A stretch of 64,000 bases of DNA from DATEDA01 sp963827595 (GCA_963827595.1 CAWHBT010000001.1:124001-188000), one strand, 5' to 3'; positions 9,851 to 18,863 are shown, numbered from the stretch's first letter. The notes: generated by a model from the sequence alone, not told the origin. Numbers and translations: made by a program.

Positions 9851-10213
9851 CGCATTTCTCCTTTCACAGTGTTAACAACTGCTTGTAGAACTCGGATCGA
9901 GCGCCAACAATGCCCCCGAGGGCGCGCCGTGTCATACGCTCATCCTTAGTTCTCTAGCGGCATCCGTGCCAGGTTTCTGCCAAGGCTCTGGGGCGTTGCA
10001 CATCAAGGAGTTAGCCCGACGCGGCGGCGTTCGACGCAAGCGGGCATGTCGTGCCGCCCCGGCAAGACGGCGGACCGTTTTCGCAACGCGTTGTTTCGTT
10101 GCGGCCTTTGATGTCGCCGATCGGCGACGGCGGCTAGTGAACTACTGGCGCCGCGTCACCGCGTACTGCCCGGAGGCAGCGCGCCGGCCTGGCAGAGCTG
10201 GGTGAGCAGCTTC
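9851..10213. other. 363-bp intergenic stretch
   Basis: Gap between the small secreted-protein gene and the FAD oxidoreductase end. It contains the promoter region of the small gene, including a relatively AT-rich patch (TGTTAACAACTGCTTGTAGAA) near 9880. A 79-codon plus-strand ORF at 9966-10205 opens with a MerR-like phrase (HIKELARRGGV at its residues 12-22), then turns into arginine-rich sequence without family features. I see no convincing gene, RNA or terminator here. Confidence 0.4.
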
Positions 10214-11590
10214 TCAGCCGAGCGGCTTCAGGTCACCGAGCAGCGTCGGGATCAGCTCGGTCACGGTCGGGTGGATGTGCATCGCGTGCAGGATCGTCGT
10301 GTAGGGCGTTTTCGCGTACATCGCGTCCAGCAGGGAATGGACGATCTCGTCGGCGTTCAGTCCGAGCAGCGCGGCGCCGAGCAGCTGCTTCGAGTCCGAG
10401 TCCACCAACACTTTCATGAACCCCTGGGTCTCGCCCGCCTCATGCGCGCGGCCGACCCGTGTCATCGGGATCTTGCCGACGAGCGCCTGTCGGCCGCCCG
10501 CGCGCGCTTCCTTCTCGGTCATCCCGGCTCGACCGAGCGGCGGGTCGATGAAGAGCGCGTAGGCCTGGATCCGGTCGGAGATCCGGCGCCGGTCGCGATC
10601 GAAGAGGTTGGCGGCGACGATCTCGTAGTCGTTGTACGAGGTGTGCGTGAACGCGCCGCGGCCGTTCGCGTCGCCGAGCGCCCAGACGCCGGGAACGCTG
10701 GTCCGGCATTCCTCGTCGACCTTGATGTAGCCGCGCGCGTCGGTCTCGATGCCCGCGCTTTCGAGCCCGAGGTCCTGCGTGTTCGGCAGCCGGCCCACCG
10801 CGAGCAGCGCGTGGCTGCCCTCGGCGACCGGCGCGCCCTCCCGGCATTCGAGCCCGACGACGATCCGATCGCCGTTCCGGGACAGCGCCATGCATTCGGC
10901 GCCGGTGCGAATCTCGATTCCTTCGCGCTCGAGGATCGCGCGGATCTCGTCGGAGACGTCGTCGTCCTCGCGCGCGATGAGCCGCGGCCCCCGCTCGACC
11001 ACGGTCACCTTCGAGCCGAACCGCCGATACATCTGGGCGAACTCCAGGCCGACGTAGCTCCCGCCGACCACCACCAGGTGCTCGGGCAGGAGATCCACCT
11101 CCATCATCGTGGTGTTGGTCAGGAAGGGGACGTCCGTCACGCCGGGGAGGTCGGGGACCAGCGCTCTTCCGCCGACATTGATGAACACCTTGTCGGCCTC
11201 GAGCGCGCGGCCGTTCACCGTTACCGCGCGCGGCCCAGTGAAGCGCGCGTGCCCGCGCTCGAACGCCACGTTCTTCATCCCGCCGATCCAGCCGGTCAAA
11301 CCCTCCACGGACTTTTTGACGACCGCATCCTTGCGCGCCTTGACGGCCCGCATGTCGACCCGGACCTCGCCTGCGGAGAAGCCGTACTCGCCGCCGCGCC
11401 GCGCCGTGTGCGCCGCGTGTGCACTCGCGATCAGCGTCTTCGTCGGGATGCAGCCGTTGTTGACGCACGTCCCGCCGACGAGCTTCCGCTCGATCACCAC
11501 GGTCTTCAGGCCCTCGCGGTCGAGGCGCGCGCACAGCGCCGGGGCCGCCTGCCCGGTGCCGATCACGATCGCGTCGAAGCGCTCAGGCAT
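10214..11590 (-). CDS. FAD-dependent pyridine nucleotide-disulfide oxidoreductase, mercuric reductase-like
   Basis: 458-residue class I flavoprotein disulfide reductase related to dihydrolipoamide dehydrogenase and MerA. An FAD-binding GTGQAAPA motif is at residues 11-18. The redox pair is Cys42 and Cys47 in GGTCVNNGCIPTKT. The NAD(P) site is VVVGGSYVGLEFAQMYRRFG, and FAD contact 2 is VWALGDANGRGAFTHTSYND. The C-terminal interface has HAMHIHPTVTELIP, carrying the His-Glu pair. It lacks the N-terminal HMA domain and C-terminal vicinal cysteines of true mercuric reductases, so mercury reduction is unlikely. The start overlaps the end of the upstream patatin gene by 8 bp, implying translational coupling. 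Confidence 0.9.
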   Translation of the reverse strand: MPERFDAIVIGTGQAAPALCARLDREGLKTVVIERKLVGGTCVNNGCIPTKTLIASAHAAHTARRGGEYGFSAGEVRVDMRAVKARKDAVVKKSVEGLTGWIGGMKNVAFERGHARFTGPRAVTVNGRALEADKVFINVGGRALVPDLPGVTDVPFLTNTTMMEVDLLPEHLVVVGGSYVGLEFAQMYRRFGSKVTVVERGPRLIAREDDDVSDEIRAILEREGIEIRTGAECMALSRNGDRIVVGLECREGAPVAEGSHALLAVGRLPNTQDLGLESAGIETDARGYIKVDEECRTSVPGVWALGDANGRGAFTHTSYNDYEIVAANLFDRDRRRISDRIQAYALFIDPPLGRAGMTEKEARAGGRQALVGKIPMTRVGRAHEAGETQGFMKVLVDSDSKQLLGAALLGLNADEIVHSLLDAMYAKTPYTTILHAMHIHPTVTELIPTLLGDLKPLG

Positions 11591-12647
11591 GGAGGTGCTC
11601 CTCGTGGACGGTGGGCGCACCGAGGTACTCGCTCTTCAGGTCCACCGTCGAGTGGTGGCCGAGGTGTTCGTAGGTACGCTCGAGCCAGCGCGCGGCAGCC
11701 GCGCGGCCGAGGTCGCGCAGACTGCAGAGGAACGCCCAGTCCGTCCTGAACTTGCTCGCCACCGTGAGATCGGCGAGGGCTTCGTCGGCACGGATCGAGT
11801 GGACCAGGATGTGCTTGAGCTTGTCGCGATGCTCGTCCTTCAGCCAGTCCTGCTCGATCAGCTTGGTGACGAAGGCGATCGCGCGGAGCTCCCTCAGCAG
11901 CGACGAGTTGAATGTGATCTCGTTCAGCCGGTTCTGGATCTCGGGCGCGGTGGTCGGAAGCTGCGGCCTGAAGATCGGATTGATGTGCACGATGACGATG
12001 TCGCGGCTCTGGTTGTGGAAGAGCGGATAGAGCGCCGGGTTGCCCATGTAGCCGCCGTCCCAGTAGTGCTCGCCGTCGATCTCGACCGCCTGGAAAAGGA
12101 ACGGCAGGCAGGCCGAGGCGAGCACCGCATCGAGCGTCACCTCCCGGTTGCGGAAGATGCGCGGCTGGCCGGTGCGCACGTTGGTCGCGCAGATGAAGAG
12201 CTCAACGCGGTTGCAGGCGTGGATGGCGTCGATGTCCACGTTCTTCGCGAGCACGTCGCGCAGCGGGTTGAAGTTGAACGGGTTGAACTGGTACGGCGAG
12301 AAGGTCCGCGTCAGCGTCTCGAACAGGATGTAAGACGGCGACTGCTCGAGACCCAGGCCGAGCGCCGCGTCCCAGCCCGACGCGCGCACCGGCGAGAACA
12401 TCTGACCCGTGTCGCTGATGTCCCGCCAGAACCTCTCCAGGGCCTCGCGCGCGCCGTCGAGGCCGCCGTTCATGAGCCCCTGGGCGTACACGACGGCGTT
12501 CATCGAGCCGGCGCTGGTGGCGGAGAGCCCCTCGAGATCGAGCCGGCCGTCCTCCGCGAACCGGTCGAGGATGCCCCAGGCGAACGCGCCGTGCGCGCCG
12601 CCGCCCTGCAGCGCGAGGTTCACGCGCTTGATTCCCGCTCTGTCCAC
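11583..12647 (-). CDS. patatin-like phospholipase family protein
   Basis: 354-residue serine lipase or acyl hydrolase with a Ser-Asp dyad. I chose the GTG at 12647, preceded by AAAGGAG at ideal spacing. An in-frame ATG 33 bp upstream has no such site. The oxyanion loop is LQGGGAHGAF (residues 13-22). The nucleophile is Ser45 in SATSAGSMNA: the usual first glycine of GxSxG is alanine here. The catalytic aspartate is in the DGGYMGNPAL motif. The rest resembles cytoplasmic patatins of proteobacteria (about 350 residues, no signal peptide). Coupling to a flavin disulfide reductase is unusual and may reflect lipid or polyester redox metabolism, which is inference. Confidence 0.9.
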   Translation of the reverse strand: MDRAGIKRVNLALQGGGAHGAFAWGILDRFAEDGRLDLEGLSATSAGSMNAVVYAQGLMNGGLDGAREALERFWRDISDTGQMFSPVRASGWDAALGLGLEQSPSYILFETLTRTFSPYQFNPFNFNPLRDVLAKNVDIDAIHACNRVELFICATNVRTGQPRIFRNREVTLDAVLASACLPFLFQAVEIDGEHYWDGGYMGNPALYPLFHNQSRDIVIVHINPIFRPQLPTTAPEIQNRLNEITFNSSLLRELRAIAFVTKLIEQDWLKDEHRDKLKHILVHSIRADEALADLTVASKFRTDWAFLCSLRDLGRAAAARWLERTYEHLGHHSTVDLKSEYLGAPTVHEEHLHA

Positions 12648-12945
12648 TGGGTACTCCTTTCGGCCATCCGGTCGCGCCACGGGGTGGCGCGACGCCCGCG
12701 CTGAACCAAGCTTACTGCGCGATCCGAGGGCTCGTGCGGGCGGGTGAAAGGCGGGGCTGGCGGCACTTCAGGCGCCTCCTCGCCCTGCCGCCGCGCGGTC
12801 GTGGCCGCCCGGCTCCGCCTCGGGGGCCCTGCTGCGCCGCAGGGGCGGGGGCTTACTTAGGACGTGCCGGCGGGGGGTCGGGCAAGTTATAGTTCGCCCG
12901 GCCTCGCGCCAAGCGCGGGCCCGACTAAAAGGGGAGACAACGGCC
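12648..12945. other. 298-bp divergent promoter region
   Basis: Spacer between the divergent patatin and DGQHR genes. The patatin ribosome site is at its left edge. Toward the right edge is a TATAGT hexamer (12888-12893), a possible -10 element for the DGQHR gene, in an otherwise extremely GC-rich stretch. No clear -35 partner is seen. ORFs across it are GC-rich chance readings. Confidence 0.35.
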
Positions 12946-14070
12946 GTGCACGCGATGCGCATCCGCCAAAAAGACGGCGTCTTCTACTTCGTGAGCTATC
13001 CGGCCCGGGAACTGATGGCGAAGGTGCGGTTCATCAGCCGGTTCTACGGCGAGGGCGAGCAGATCGCGCCAAGCCGCGTCGCGCATGACGACGACGTCGC
13101 CCAGTTCATCTCCCGGATCGAGCGCACCGACGCCGCCTTCCAGCGGGCGCTCTCGCAGGGCAAGGTGAAGCAGCTGCGGAATTTCTACGAGACCGCGGTC
13201 ACCCAGCCGCCGATCCCGGGCACGGTGCTGCTCTTCACCCCCGAGCGCCTGCGCTTCCAGGCGAGCGGCAGCGACTCCGCGGCGGGCAGCGTCACCGAGC
13301 CCACCTCGAAGTTCCTGGTCATCGACGGGCAGCACCGGCTCGCCGCGCTGCACTTCTACCTCAAGGACCGCCCGGACGACGCCGCGACCATCAACGTGCC
13401 GTGCGTGATCTTCGACGGCCGGACCGAGGACTTCGCGACCGAGATGTTCGTGATCATCAACTCGACGCCGACCCGGATCAACAAGAGCCACCTCGTCGAC
13501 CTGTACGAGCGCGTCTCGTGGGCGGCGCCCGACCGCAAGTTCGCCTCCCGGCTCGTCGAGCGGCTCTACACCGAGGCCGACAGCCCGCTGCGCTACCGGA
13601 TCAACCGCCTGGGCGGGCGAAGCCAACGGGACAAGTGGGTCCTGCAGGCCGAGCTCTTCAACGAGCTGCACCGCTGGGTGCGCGGCCACTGGCGCAAGAT
13701 CCAGATCGCCGGGGGCAGCTCGAAGGAGTTGCCGCGCTACTACGCGATCATCCGGGACTTCTTCAAGGCGGCGCGCGCGGCCTTCACCGACGCCGCCTGG
13801 GGCAAGGAAAACTACATGGTCACCAAGCCGGTGACGATCAAGGCGATGGTGCGGGTGTGCGCCGACCTCGCGCGGGAGGACGCGGAGCCCGAGGCCGGGC
13901 GGGTCGCCCGCTGGGAGGAGCGGCTGACGCCGTGGGCGGAGCTCGTCCGCCAGTTCCGGATGGAGGGCTTCTACGAGCGGTTCCCCGCCAAGGGCGAGGT
14001 GGAGCGCGTGGCGCGCATCCACCGCGACCTCGCCAAGGCCGCCGGCATCGAGGTGGGCAAGAAGGCGTAG
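12946..14070 (+). CDS. DGQHR-domain protein (DndB/DbpB-like), stand-alone
   Basis: 374-residue protein named by its DGQHR motif, residues 127-131 (VIDGQHRLAAL), with the accompanying INSTPTRINKSHLVDLY block in which the STPTRIN segment is characteristic. The GTG start follows AGGGGAG; an ATG three codons on is the alternative. DGQHR proteins include DndB, the regulator of DNA phosphorothioation, and many uncharacterised proteins on defence islands. None of the Dnd, Ssp or restriction partners is present here, and the neighbours are housekeeping lipid genes. The function is therefore unknown. The C-terminal half is helical and charged. It converges on the acyltransferase gene with a 20-bp gap. 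Confidence 0.85.
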   Translation: MHAMRIRQKDGVFYFVSYPARELMAKVRFISRFYGEGEQIAPSRVAHDDDVAQFISRIERTDAAFQRALSQGKVKQLRNFYETAVTQPPIPGTVLLFTPERLRFQASGSDSAAGSVTEPTSKFLVIDGQHRLAALHFYLKDRPDDAATINVPCVIFDGRTEDFATEMFVIINSTPTRINKSHLVDLYERVSWAAPDRKFASRLVERLYTEADSPLRYRINRLGGRSQRDKWVLQAELFNELHRWVRGHWRKIQIAGGSSKELPRYYAIIRDFFKAARAAFTDAAWGKENYMVTKPVTIKAMVRVCADLAREDAEPEAGRVARWEERLTPWAELVRQFRMEGFYERFPAKGEVERVARIHRDLAKAAGIEVGKKA

Positions 14071-14090
14071 TCCCCGCGCGCCCCTGGCCG

Positions 14091-15500
14091 TCAGGCGAGC
14101 AGGTGGGCGATGGAATTGGCGTAGTAGCGGAACAAGGGCAGCTCCGACGCTTTCGCGGCATACAGCCCGTCCCGCTCCTCCACCAGGTGCCGCAGGCGTA
14201 GCGCCTGGAACCCGGCCGCAAACGCGAATTCCCGGTCGCGGCGCGGCACGTAGACGTGCGCACCCCCCTCCTCCAGCCGCTCGGCGAGCGCCGCCGTTCG
14301 CGACTTCACCTCGCTCTCGGAGAGCGGCCGCTCGAGGCTCTGCAGGAACACCGTCGCGACCAGCGGCACCGGCAGCACCGGCACCAGCCGCGCGACCGCC
14401 GCCATGAGGTGGCGGGCGAGCTCGCCGACGCGCGCGAAGCGCTCGTCCCTGTCGATCCGGCGGAAGTCCAGCCCGCGGGCCGCGACGTATTCGCGCATCG
14501 AGATCGGCGTCCCGAAGTTCACGCAGGCGTAGCCGAACGACTTCCACTCGCTCCGGAAGGCGAGCCGCGCCTGGTGCAGGACGAAGCCGAGCGTGTTCGC
14601 CACGGCGCGGAGCGCGCCCGGCCGGCGTTCCCCGGGCCCGAGCTCGGCGAGCAGGGTGCGGTCCTCGAGGACCCGGTCGTAGTTGATGCCGAGCGGGATG
14701 AAGACGAGGTCCCGGTCCCCGTCCGGGTGGAAGCCGCGCACCATGTAGTCGATCGCCCCCAGTTTCGGCTCCCGCATGCGCCCGTCGCGCGACAGCCCGC
14801 CCTCGGGGTAGACCGCCTGGGTCACTCCGGCCTCGGTGGCCATGACGATGTAGCGCTCCAGCACCCGCCGGTACAGCTCGTCCTTCGAGTTGCGGCGCAC
14901 GAAGTACGCGCCCATCGCGCGGATGAGCTGCTGCAGCGGCCAGATCCGGGCCCACTCGCCGACCGCGTAGGAAAGCGCCGCCTGGTCGGCGGCCAGGTAC
15001 GCGGCGAGGATGTAGTCCATGTTGCTGCGGTGGTTCATGACGAACACCACCGTCGCGCTGGCCGGGATCCGCGCCAGCCCCTCGCTGTCGGCATAGCCGA
15101 TCCGCACGCGGTAGAGGGAGCGCGTGACCCGCCGTCCGACCCGGTACCCGAGCCGGAAGTAGAGGTAGGCGTTGAAGGCGGGCACGATCTCGCGGGCGTA
15201 GACCCGCAGGCGCCGGGTCACCGCTTCCCGGCTCAGGCCCTGCTCGCGCGCATGCGCGGCGGCCGCCTCCTGGACGCGCGCGTCGTGGACCAGGACGTCG
15301 ATCAGGGCCTGGCGCCGCGTCTGCTGGAACGGCCGGATCTCGAGCTTGAGGCGCCCCCCGACCTCGTCGAGGACGCGCTCGCCGCGGCGCCGCACGAACC
15401 AGCGGACGCCAGGGATGAGGAGCCGGGCGTAGACGGCCCACGCGGCAGCGAGCCCGACCAGGATTGCCAGCCAGAGCGGAACGGTGACGGTGGCGGACAC
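14091..15500 (-). CDS. PlsB-like glycerol-3-phosphate/1-acylglycerol-3-phosphate acyltransferase
   Basis: 469-residue membrane-associated acyltransferase. An N-terminal hydrophobic segment (residues 7-28) anchors it. Acyltransferase block I is VMNHRSNMDYIL, with the His and Asp of H-x4-D. Block II is GAYFVRRNSKDELYRRV, block III is AVYPEGGLSRDGRMREPKLG, and block IV is LVFIPLGINYDRV. The HRSNMD and EGGLSR forms match PlsB and GPAT-type enzymes rather than PlsC. At 469 residues it is much shorter than E. coli PlsB (about 800). It probably acylates the sn-1 position of glycerol phosphate or a related acceptor. It is divergent from the ankyrin gene. Confidence 0.87.
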   Translation of the reverse strand: MSATVTVPLWLAILVGLAAAWAVYARLLIPGVRWFVRRRGERVLDEVGGRLKLEIRPFQQTRRQALIDVLVHDARVQEAAAAHAREQGLSREAVTRRLRVYAREIVPAFNAYLYFRLGYRVGRRVTRSLYRVRIGYADSEGLARIPASATVVFVMNHRSNMDYILAAYLAADQAALSYAVGEWARIWPLQQLIRAMGAYFVRRNSKDELYRRVLERYIVMATEAGVTQAVYPEGGLSRDGRMREPKLGAIDYMVRGFHPDGDRDLVFIPLGINYDRVLEDRTLLAELGPGERRPGALRAVANTLGFVLHQARLAFRSEWKSFGYACVNFGTPISMREYVAARGLDFRRIDRDERFARVGELARHLMAAVARLVPVLPVPLVATVFLQSLERPLSESEVKSRTAALAERLEEGGAHVYVPRRDREFAFAAGFQALRLRHLVEERDGLYAAKASELPLFRYYANSIAHLLA

Positions 15501-15620
15501 TTGGGTGAAGGCCGGGCGAAGGCTGGGGCGAGCCTACCGGACCGGGTGGCGCGGGTGCAAACCGCCGGGGCTTAGAATCCCCGCTCCTTGCGGATTCCGC
15601 CGAACAGCGCCGAGCGCCTG

Positions 15621-16361
15621 ATGGGTTGGGGTTGGTTTCGATGCCTGGGCATTGCCGTCCTGGCCACGGTCTGCTGCCGCGGCGCGGCAGCCGCGCTGCC
15701 CCAGGACATCGAGCTCGACAACGAGTCGGCGGTGCGGCGGGCGATCGAGTCCGGCGCGGCAAGCCCCGACACCCGGGTCGTGACCGGCGACTACGGCGAG
15801 CCCGGGATTCCGATCGTTGCCTTGGCCGCGCGCGCGGGAAGCGTCCGCGTGGTACGTCTGCTCATCGCCCTCAAGGCGGATCTGAACGCGGCCACGTCGG
15901 CCGGCGAGACCGCCCTCATGCTCGCGAGCTTCGTCCCCGACGAGGCGGGCGAGCCGGGGACGCCGGCGACCGCGCACTTCGAGGTCGTCCGGATCCTCGT
16001 CGAGGCCGGCGCCCCGCTGGAGAATCCGGGGCGGATGACCGCCGCCGCCTACGCGGGATACGCGGGTCACGTGGAGATCCTGCGGTACCTCCTGGATCGG
16101 GGCGCCTCGCCCGACGGGGGCGCGACGGGTCCGCAGCACAGCGTCCCGACGCCGCTCGTCATGGCGGTCATGAAGGGCGATCCCGACGGCGTGCGCCTGC
16201 TGCTCGAGCGGGGTGCGGATCCCCGCATCAAGGGTCCGGCGGGCGTCGACGCGCTCGGCTTCGCGCGGCGATCCAATCGCCCGGAGATCATCGCGCTCCT
16301 CGAATGCGCCGCGGGCCTCGCGCCCGCCCAACGGTTCGCCGAGGCCTGCGCCCGTCGTTAG
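15621..16361 (+). CDS. secreted ankyrin-repeat protein
   Basis: 246-residue protein with an export signal: MGWGWFRCLGIAVLATVCC, then CRGAAAALPQ as a probable cleavage region. The cysteines could alternatively make it a lipoprotein. Four to five ankyrin repeats follow, seen as IVALAARAGSVRVVRLLIALKADLN, ALMLASF plus FEVVRILVEAGAPL, AAAYAGYAGHVEILRYLLDRGASPD, and LVMAVMKGDPDGVRLLLERGADP. It is probably a periplasmic protein-binding module. I chose the ATG at 15621 because it begins the signal peptide directly; a TTG at 15588 would put 11 residues before it. The partner is unknown. Confidence 0.8.
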   Translation: MGWGWFRCLGIAVLATVCCRGAAAALPQDIELDNESAVRRAIESGAASPDTRVVTGDYGEPGIPIVALAARAGSVRVVRLLIALKADLNAATSAGETALMLASFVPDEAGEPGTPATAHFEVVRILVEAGAPLENPGRMTAAAYAGYAGHVEILRYLLDRGASPDGGATGPQHSVPTPLVMAVMKGDPDGVRLLLERGADPRIKGPAGVDALGFARRSNRPEIIALLECAAGLAPAQRFAEACARR

Positions 16362-16437
16362 GCACCGCCGGTGTAGCATCGCCCGACCGAGTCGCCGGGC
16401 GCCCGCCCCGGCCGGTCCCGCTTGCGAGGAAATCGTC

Positions 16438-17109
16438 ATGCCCGCCGGATTCCGGATCTTCCCGATGCCGCAGCGCCCGTCGCGCGCGCTCGTCGCCGCG
16501 CTCGCCGAAATGGTCACGCCGCATCTCTCCGACAACATGAGCCGCCGGTGCGGGGCCGCCGCCAGCTTGCGTCCCATGCACCGCGACGGCAAGCTCGCCG
16601 GCCCGGCGTTCACCGTCCGGGTGGCGCCCGGGGACAACCTCATGGTGCACAAGGCGATCGACCTCGCCGAGCCGGGCGACGTGCTGGTGATCGACGCCGG
16701 CGGGGTGCTGGAGCAGGCGATCATCGGCGAGATCATGGCGTCCTGGGCCGCCAAGCGCGGCGTCGCCGGCTTCGTGATCGACGGCGCGATCCGCGACCTG
16801 GGCGCGATCTCGGCGGCGTCGTTCCCGGTATACGCCCGCGGCGTGACGCACCGGGGCCCCTACAAGAACGGCCCGGGCGAGATCAACGCTCCGGTCTCCA
16901 TCGGGGGCATGGTGGTGCAGCCCGCCGACATCATCGTCGGCGACGAGGACGGCGTCCTCGCGGTACCGCAGGCCGACGCCGAAGCCGTGCTCGCGGCGGC
17001 GCGCGAGCAGCGCACGAAGGAGGACGCCACGCTCAAGGCGATCGCCGGCGGCAGCATCGATCGCAAGTGGGTGGACGAAACGCTCCGCGCGCGAGGCTGC
17101 AGCACCTGA
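16438..17109 (+). CDS. RraA-like family protein (HMG/CHA aldolase or oxaloacetate decarboxylase type)
   Basis: 223-residue RraA-fold protein. The fold covers both the RNase E inhibitor RraA and class II 4-hydroxy-4-methyl-2-oxoglutarate/4-carboxy-4-hydroxy-2-oxoadipate aldolases. The signature is VIDGAIRDLGAI, with the R-D pair that binds pyruvate enolate and metal, plus GDVLVIDAGGVLEQAIIGEIMASWAAKRG. A C-terminal extension with IVGDEDGVLAVPQADAEAVL is typical of the metabolic members rather than of true RraA (about 160 residues). Enzyme function is therefore favoured. The ATG has GCGAGGAAATC upstream. It lies ahead of an HpaI-type aldolase and a hydroxyacid dehydrogenase, which fits keto-acid metabolism. 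Confidence 0.85.
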   Translation: MPAGFRIFPMPQRPSRALVAALAEMVTPHLSDNMSRRCGAAASLRPMHRDGKLAGPAFTVRVAPGDNLMVHKAIDLAEPGDVLVIDAGGVLEQAIIGEIMASWAAKRGVAGFVIDGAIRDLGAISAASFPVYARGVTHRGPYKNGPGEINAPVSIGGMVVQPADIIVGDEDGVLAVPQADAEAVLAAAREQRTKEDATLKAIAGGSIDRKWVDETLRARGCST

Positions 17110-17281
17110 TCGGTGCAGCGCGGCGGTGCTGCGGCGCCGCGTGACGACAGCGTGACAGACGCGCGGCGCGGCGGTATTCGTTGGCACTCCTCCGGCACGG
17201 GCGGCGGCCCCGTGCCGTTGTTCCTCGCCCGTCCCGGGGGCCCCTTCCATCATCGCCGGGGAGCTCGGGGGAAGGGGCGAG

Positions 17282-18031
17282 ATGCCGCTGGTCGTCGCAC
17301 TGAATCTGCTGATTCAGGTCTGCTTCGTCGTTCACGTGTACCGCTCGGGAGCGCCGCGGTACTGGGTATTCGTGATCCTCGCGTTCCCGGTCGCCGGCTG
17401 CCTCGCGTACTACGTGGTCGAGGTCTTCCTGCCCTCGCGGCACGCGCGGGCAACCCGCGCGGCCGCGCGCCGGATGGCGCGGGCGCTCGATCCGACCCGG
17501 GGCCTCCGCGAGCGGGCCGAGAGCCTCGCGCTCTGCGGCAGCATCGACAACCGCACCGCGCTCGCCGAGGAATGCCTCGCCGTCGGCATGGCCGCAGAAG
17601 CGGTCCTGCTGTACCGGAGCTGCCTCATCGGCGCCTACGAGAACGACCCGCACCTGCGGTTCGCGCTCGCCCGCGCGCTCGTCGAGCAGCCCGCCTGGGA
17701 CGACGCGGCGGACGCGGTCGCGCGGCTGCGCCGGGATCACCCGTGCCACCGGCCGAACGAGGCCCGCCTGCTGCGCGCGCGCGTCCTCGAAGCGACCGGC
17801 GAGACCGGCACCGCGCTCGGGGAGTACCACGAACTCGTGCCGGTCTTCGTCGGACTGGAAGCGCGGCTCCGCTACGGGCTGCTGCTCGAGCGGCTCGGCC
17901 GCACCGACGCCGCCCGCGGGGCGTTCGAGGAGGCGCTCGCGCTGGCGAAGCGGAATCCCGCGCCGATGGAGACCGAGGCCCGCTGGGCGAAGCTCGCCCA
18001 CGAGCGCCTCGCCGCGACCGCGTCGCGCTAG
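17282..18031 (+). CDS. membrane-anchored TPR protein
   Basis: 249-residue protein. Two hydrophobic segments open it (about residues 2-18 and 27-50), the second with WVFVILAFPVAGCLAYYVVEVF, reminiscent of the PLDc_N membrane module. A cytoplasmic helical-repeat region follows, with TPR-like pairs such as ALAEECLAVGMAAEAVLLYRSCL, FALARALVEQPAWDDAADAVARL and YGLLLERLGRTDAARGAFEEALAL. It probably scaffolds proteins at the inner membrane. I do not know a specific function. It stands between the RraA-like and HpaI genes in the same direction, with gaps of 172 and 67 bp. Confidence 0.75.
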   Translation: MPLVVALNLLIQVCFVVHVYRSGAPRYWVFVILAFPVAGCLAYYVVEVFLPSRHARATRAAARRMARALDPTRGLRERAESLALCGSIDNRTALAEECLAVGMAAEAVLLYRSCLIGAYENDPHLRFALARALVEQPAWDDAADAVARLRRDHPCHRPNEARLLRARVLEATGETGTALGEYHELVPVFVGLEARLRYGLLLERLGRTDAARGAFEEALALAKRNPAPMETEARWAKLAHERLAATASR

Positions 18032-18098
18032 GGCGCCGCCGCGCCGCGGCGGCCGCGCGGGCCGGTCGGCTACAATCCGGCGTTCCGAAGGGGAACGC

Positions 18099-18863
18099 AT
18101 GGACCTGCCCGTCAACCGCTTCAAGCACGCCCTCGCGTCCGGCAAGCCGCAGATCGGCCTGTGGCTCTCGCTCTCCGACCACTACAGCGCCGAGGTCTGC
18201 GCCGGCTCGGGGTTCGACTGGCTGCTGATCGACACCGAGCACTCGCCGAACGAGCTTCACATGGTGCTCTCGCAGCTGCAGGCGATCGCGCCCTACCCGA
18301 CGACGGCGGTGGTGCGCGTCGCGTGGAACGACATGGTGATCATGAAGCGGGTGCTCGACGCGGGTGCGCAGACGGTGCTGGTGCCGTACGTGAACACCGC
18401 GGAGGAGGCGCGCAATGCGGTCGCGTACACGCGCTACCCGCCGCAGGGGGTGCGCGGGGTCGCCGGCACGACCCGCGCGACGCGCTTCGGGCGCGTCAAG
18501 GACTACGCGCGGCGCGCGCACGAGGAGCTCTGCCTGCTGCTGCAGGTCGAGACTCAGCAGGCGCTCGACAGCCTCGAGGCGATCGCGCGCGTGGCGGGGG
18601 TCGACGGCGTGTTCATCGGGCCGGCCGACCTGCACGCCTCGCTCGGGTACCCCGGCGAAACCGCGAACCCGGCGGTGCTGCCGAAGATCGAGGACGCGAT
18701 CCGCCGCATCCGGGCCTGCGGGAAGGCGCCCGGAATCCTGACCGCGGACGAGAAGCTCGCGCGGCGCTATCTCGAGCTCGGGGCGCTGTTCGTCGCGGTC
18801 GGCGCCGACGTCGGCCTGCTCGCCCGGGAATCCGAAAAACTGGCCGCGAAGTTCAAGGCATGA
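18099..18863 (+). CDS. hpaI: HpcH/HpaI aldolase family protein
   Basis: 254-residue class II pyruvate aldolase of the HpaI/GarL/RhmA family, which cleaves 4-hydroxy-2-oxo acids to pyruvate (or tartronate semialdehyde) and an aldehyde. Motifs are GLWLSLSDHYSAEVCAGSGFDWLLIDTEHSP at residues 20-50 with the catalytic His, VPYVNTAEEARNAV, the R-YPPQGVRGVA loop, LLLQVETQQALDSL with a metal-binding Glu, and GPADLHASLG with a metal-binding Asp. Family members usually read DLSASLG, so the histidine is a local variant. Its stop overlaps the next start by four bases (ATGA), linking aldolase and 2-hydroxyacid dehydrogenase. The physiological substrate is not fixed by sequence. Confidence 0.88.
   Translation: MDLPVNRFKHALASGKPQIGLWLSLSDHYSAEVCAGSGFDWLLIDTEHSPNELHMVLSQLQAIAPYPTTAVVRVAWNDMVIMKRVLDAGAQTVLVPYVNTAEEARNAVAYTRYPPQGVRGVAGTTRATRFGRVKDYARRAHEELCLLLQVETQQALDSLEAIARVAGVDGVFIGPADLHASLGYPGETANPAVLPKIEDAIRRIRACGKAPGILTADEKLARRYLELGALFVAVGADVGLLARESEKLAAKFKA

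Noticed and set aside
9966..10205. Possible MerR-type regulator (HIKELARRGGV opening)
   Set aside because: Only eleven residues resemble the MerR helix; the rest is arginine-rich with no recognition helix or dimer helix in any frame.
10214..11590. Mercury resistance gene merA
   Set aside because: Lacks the heavy-metal-binding N-terminal domain and C-terminal cysteine pair, and no merR, merT or merP is present.
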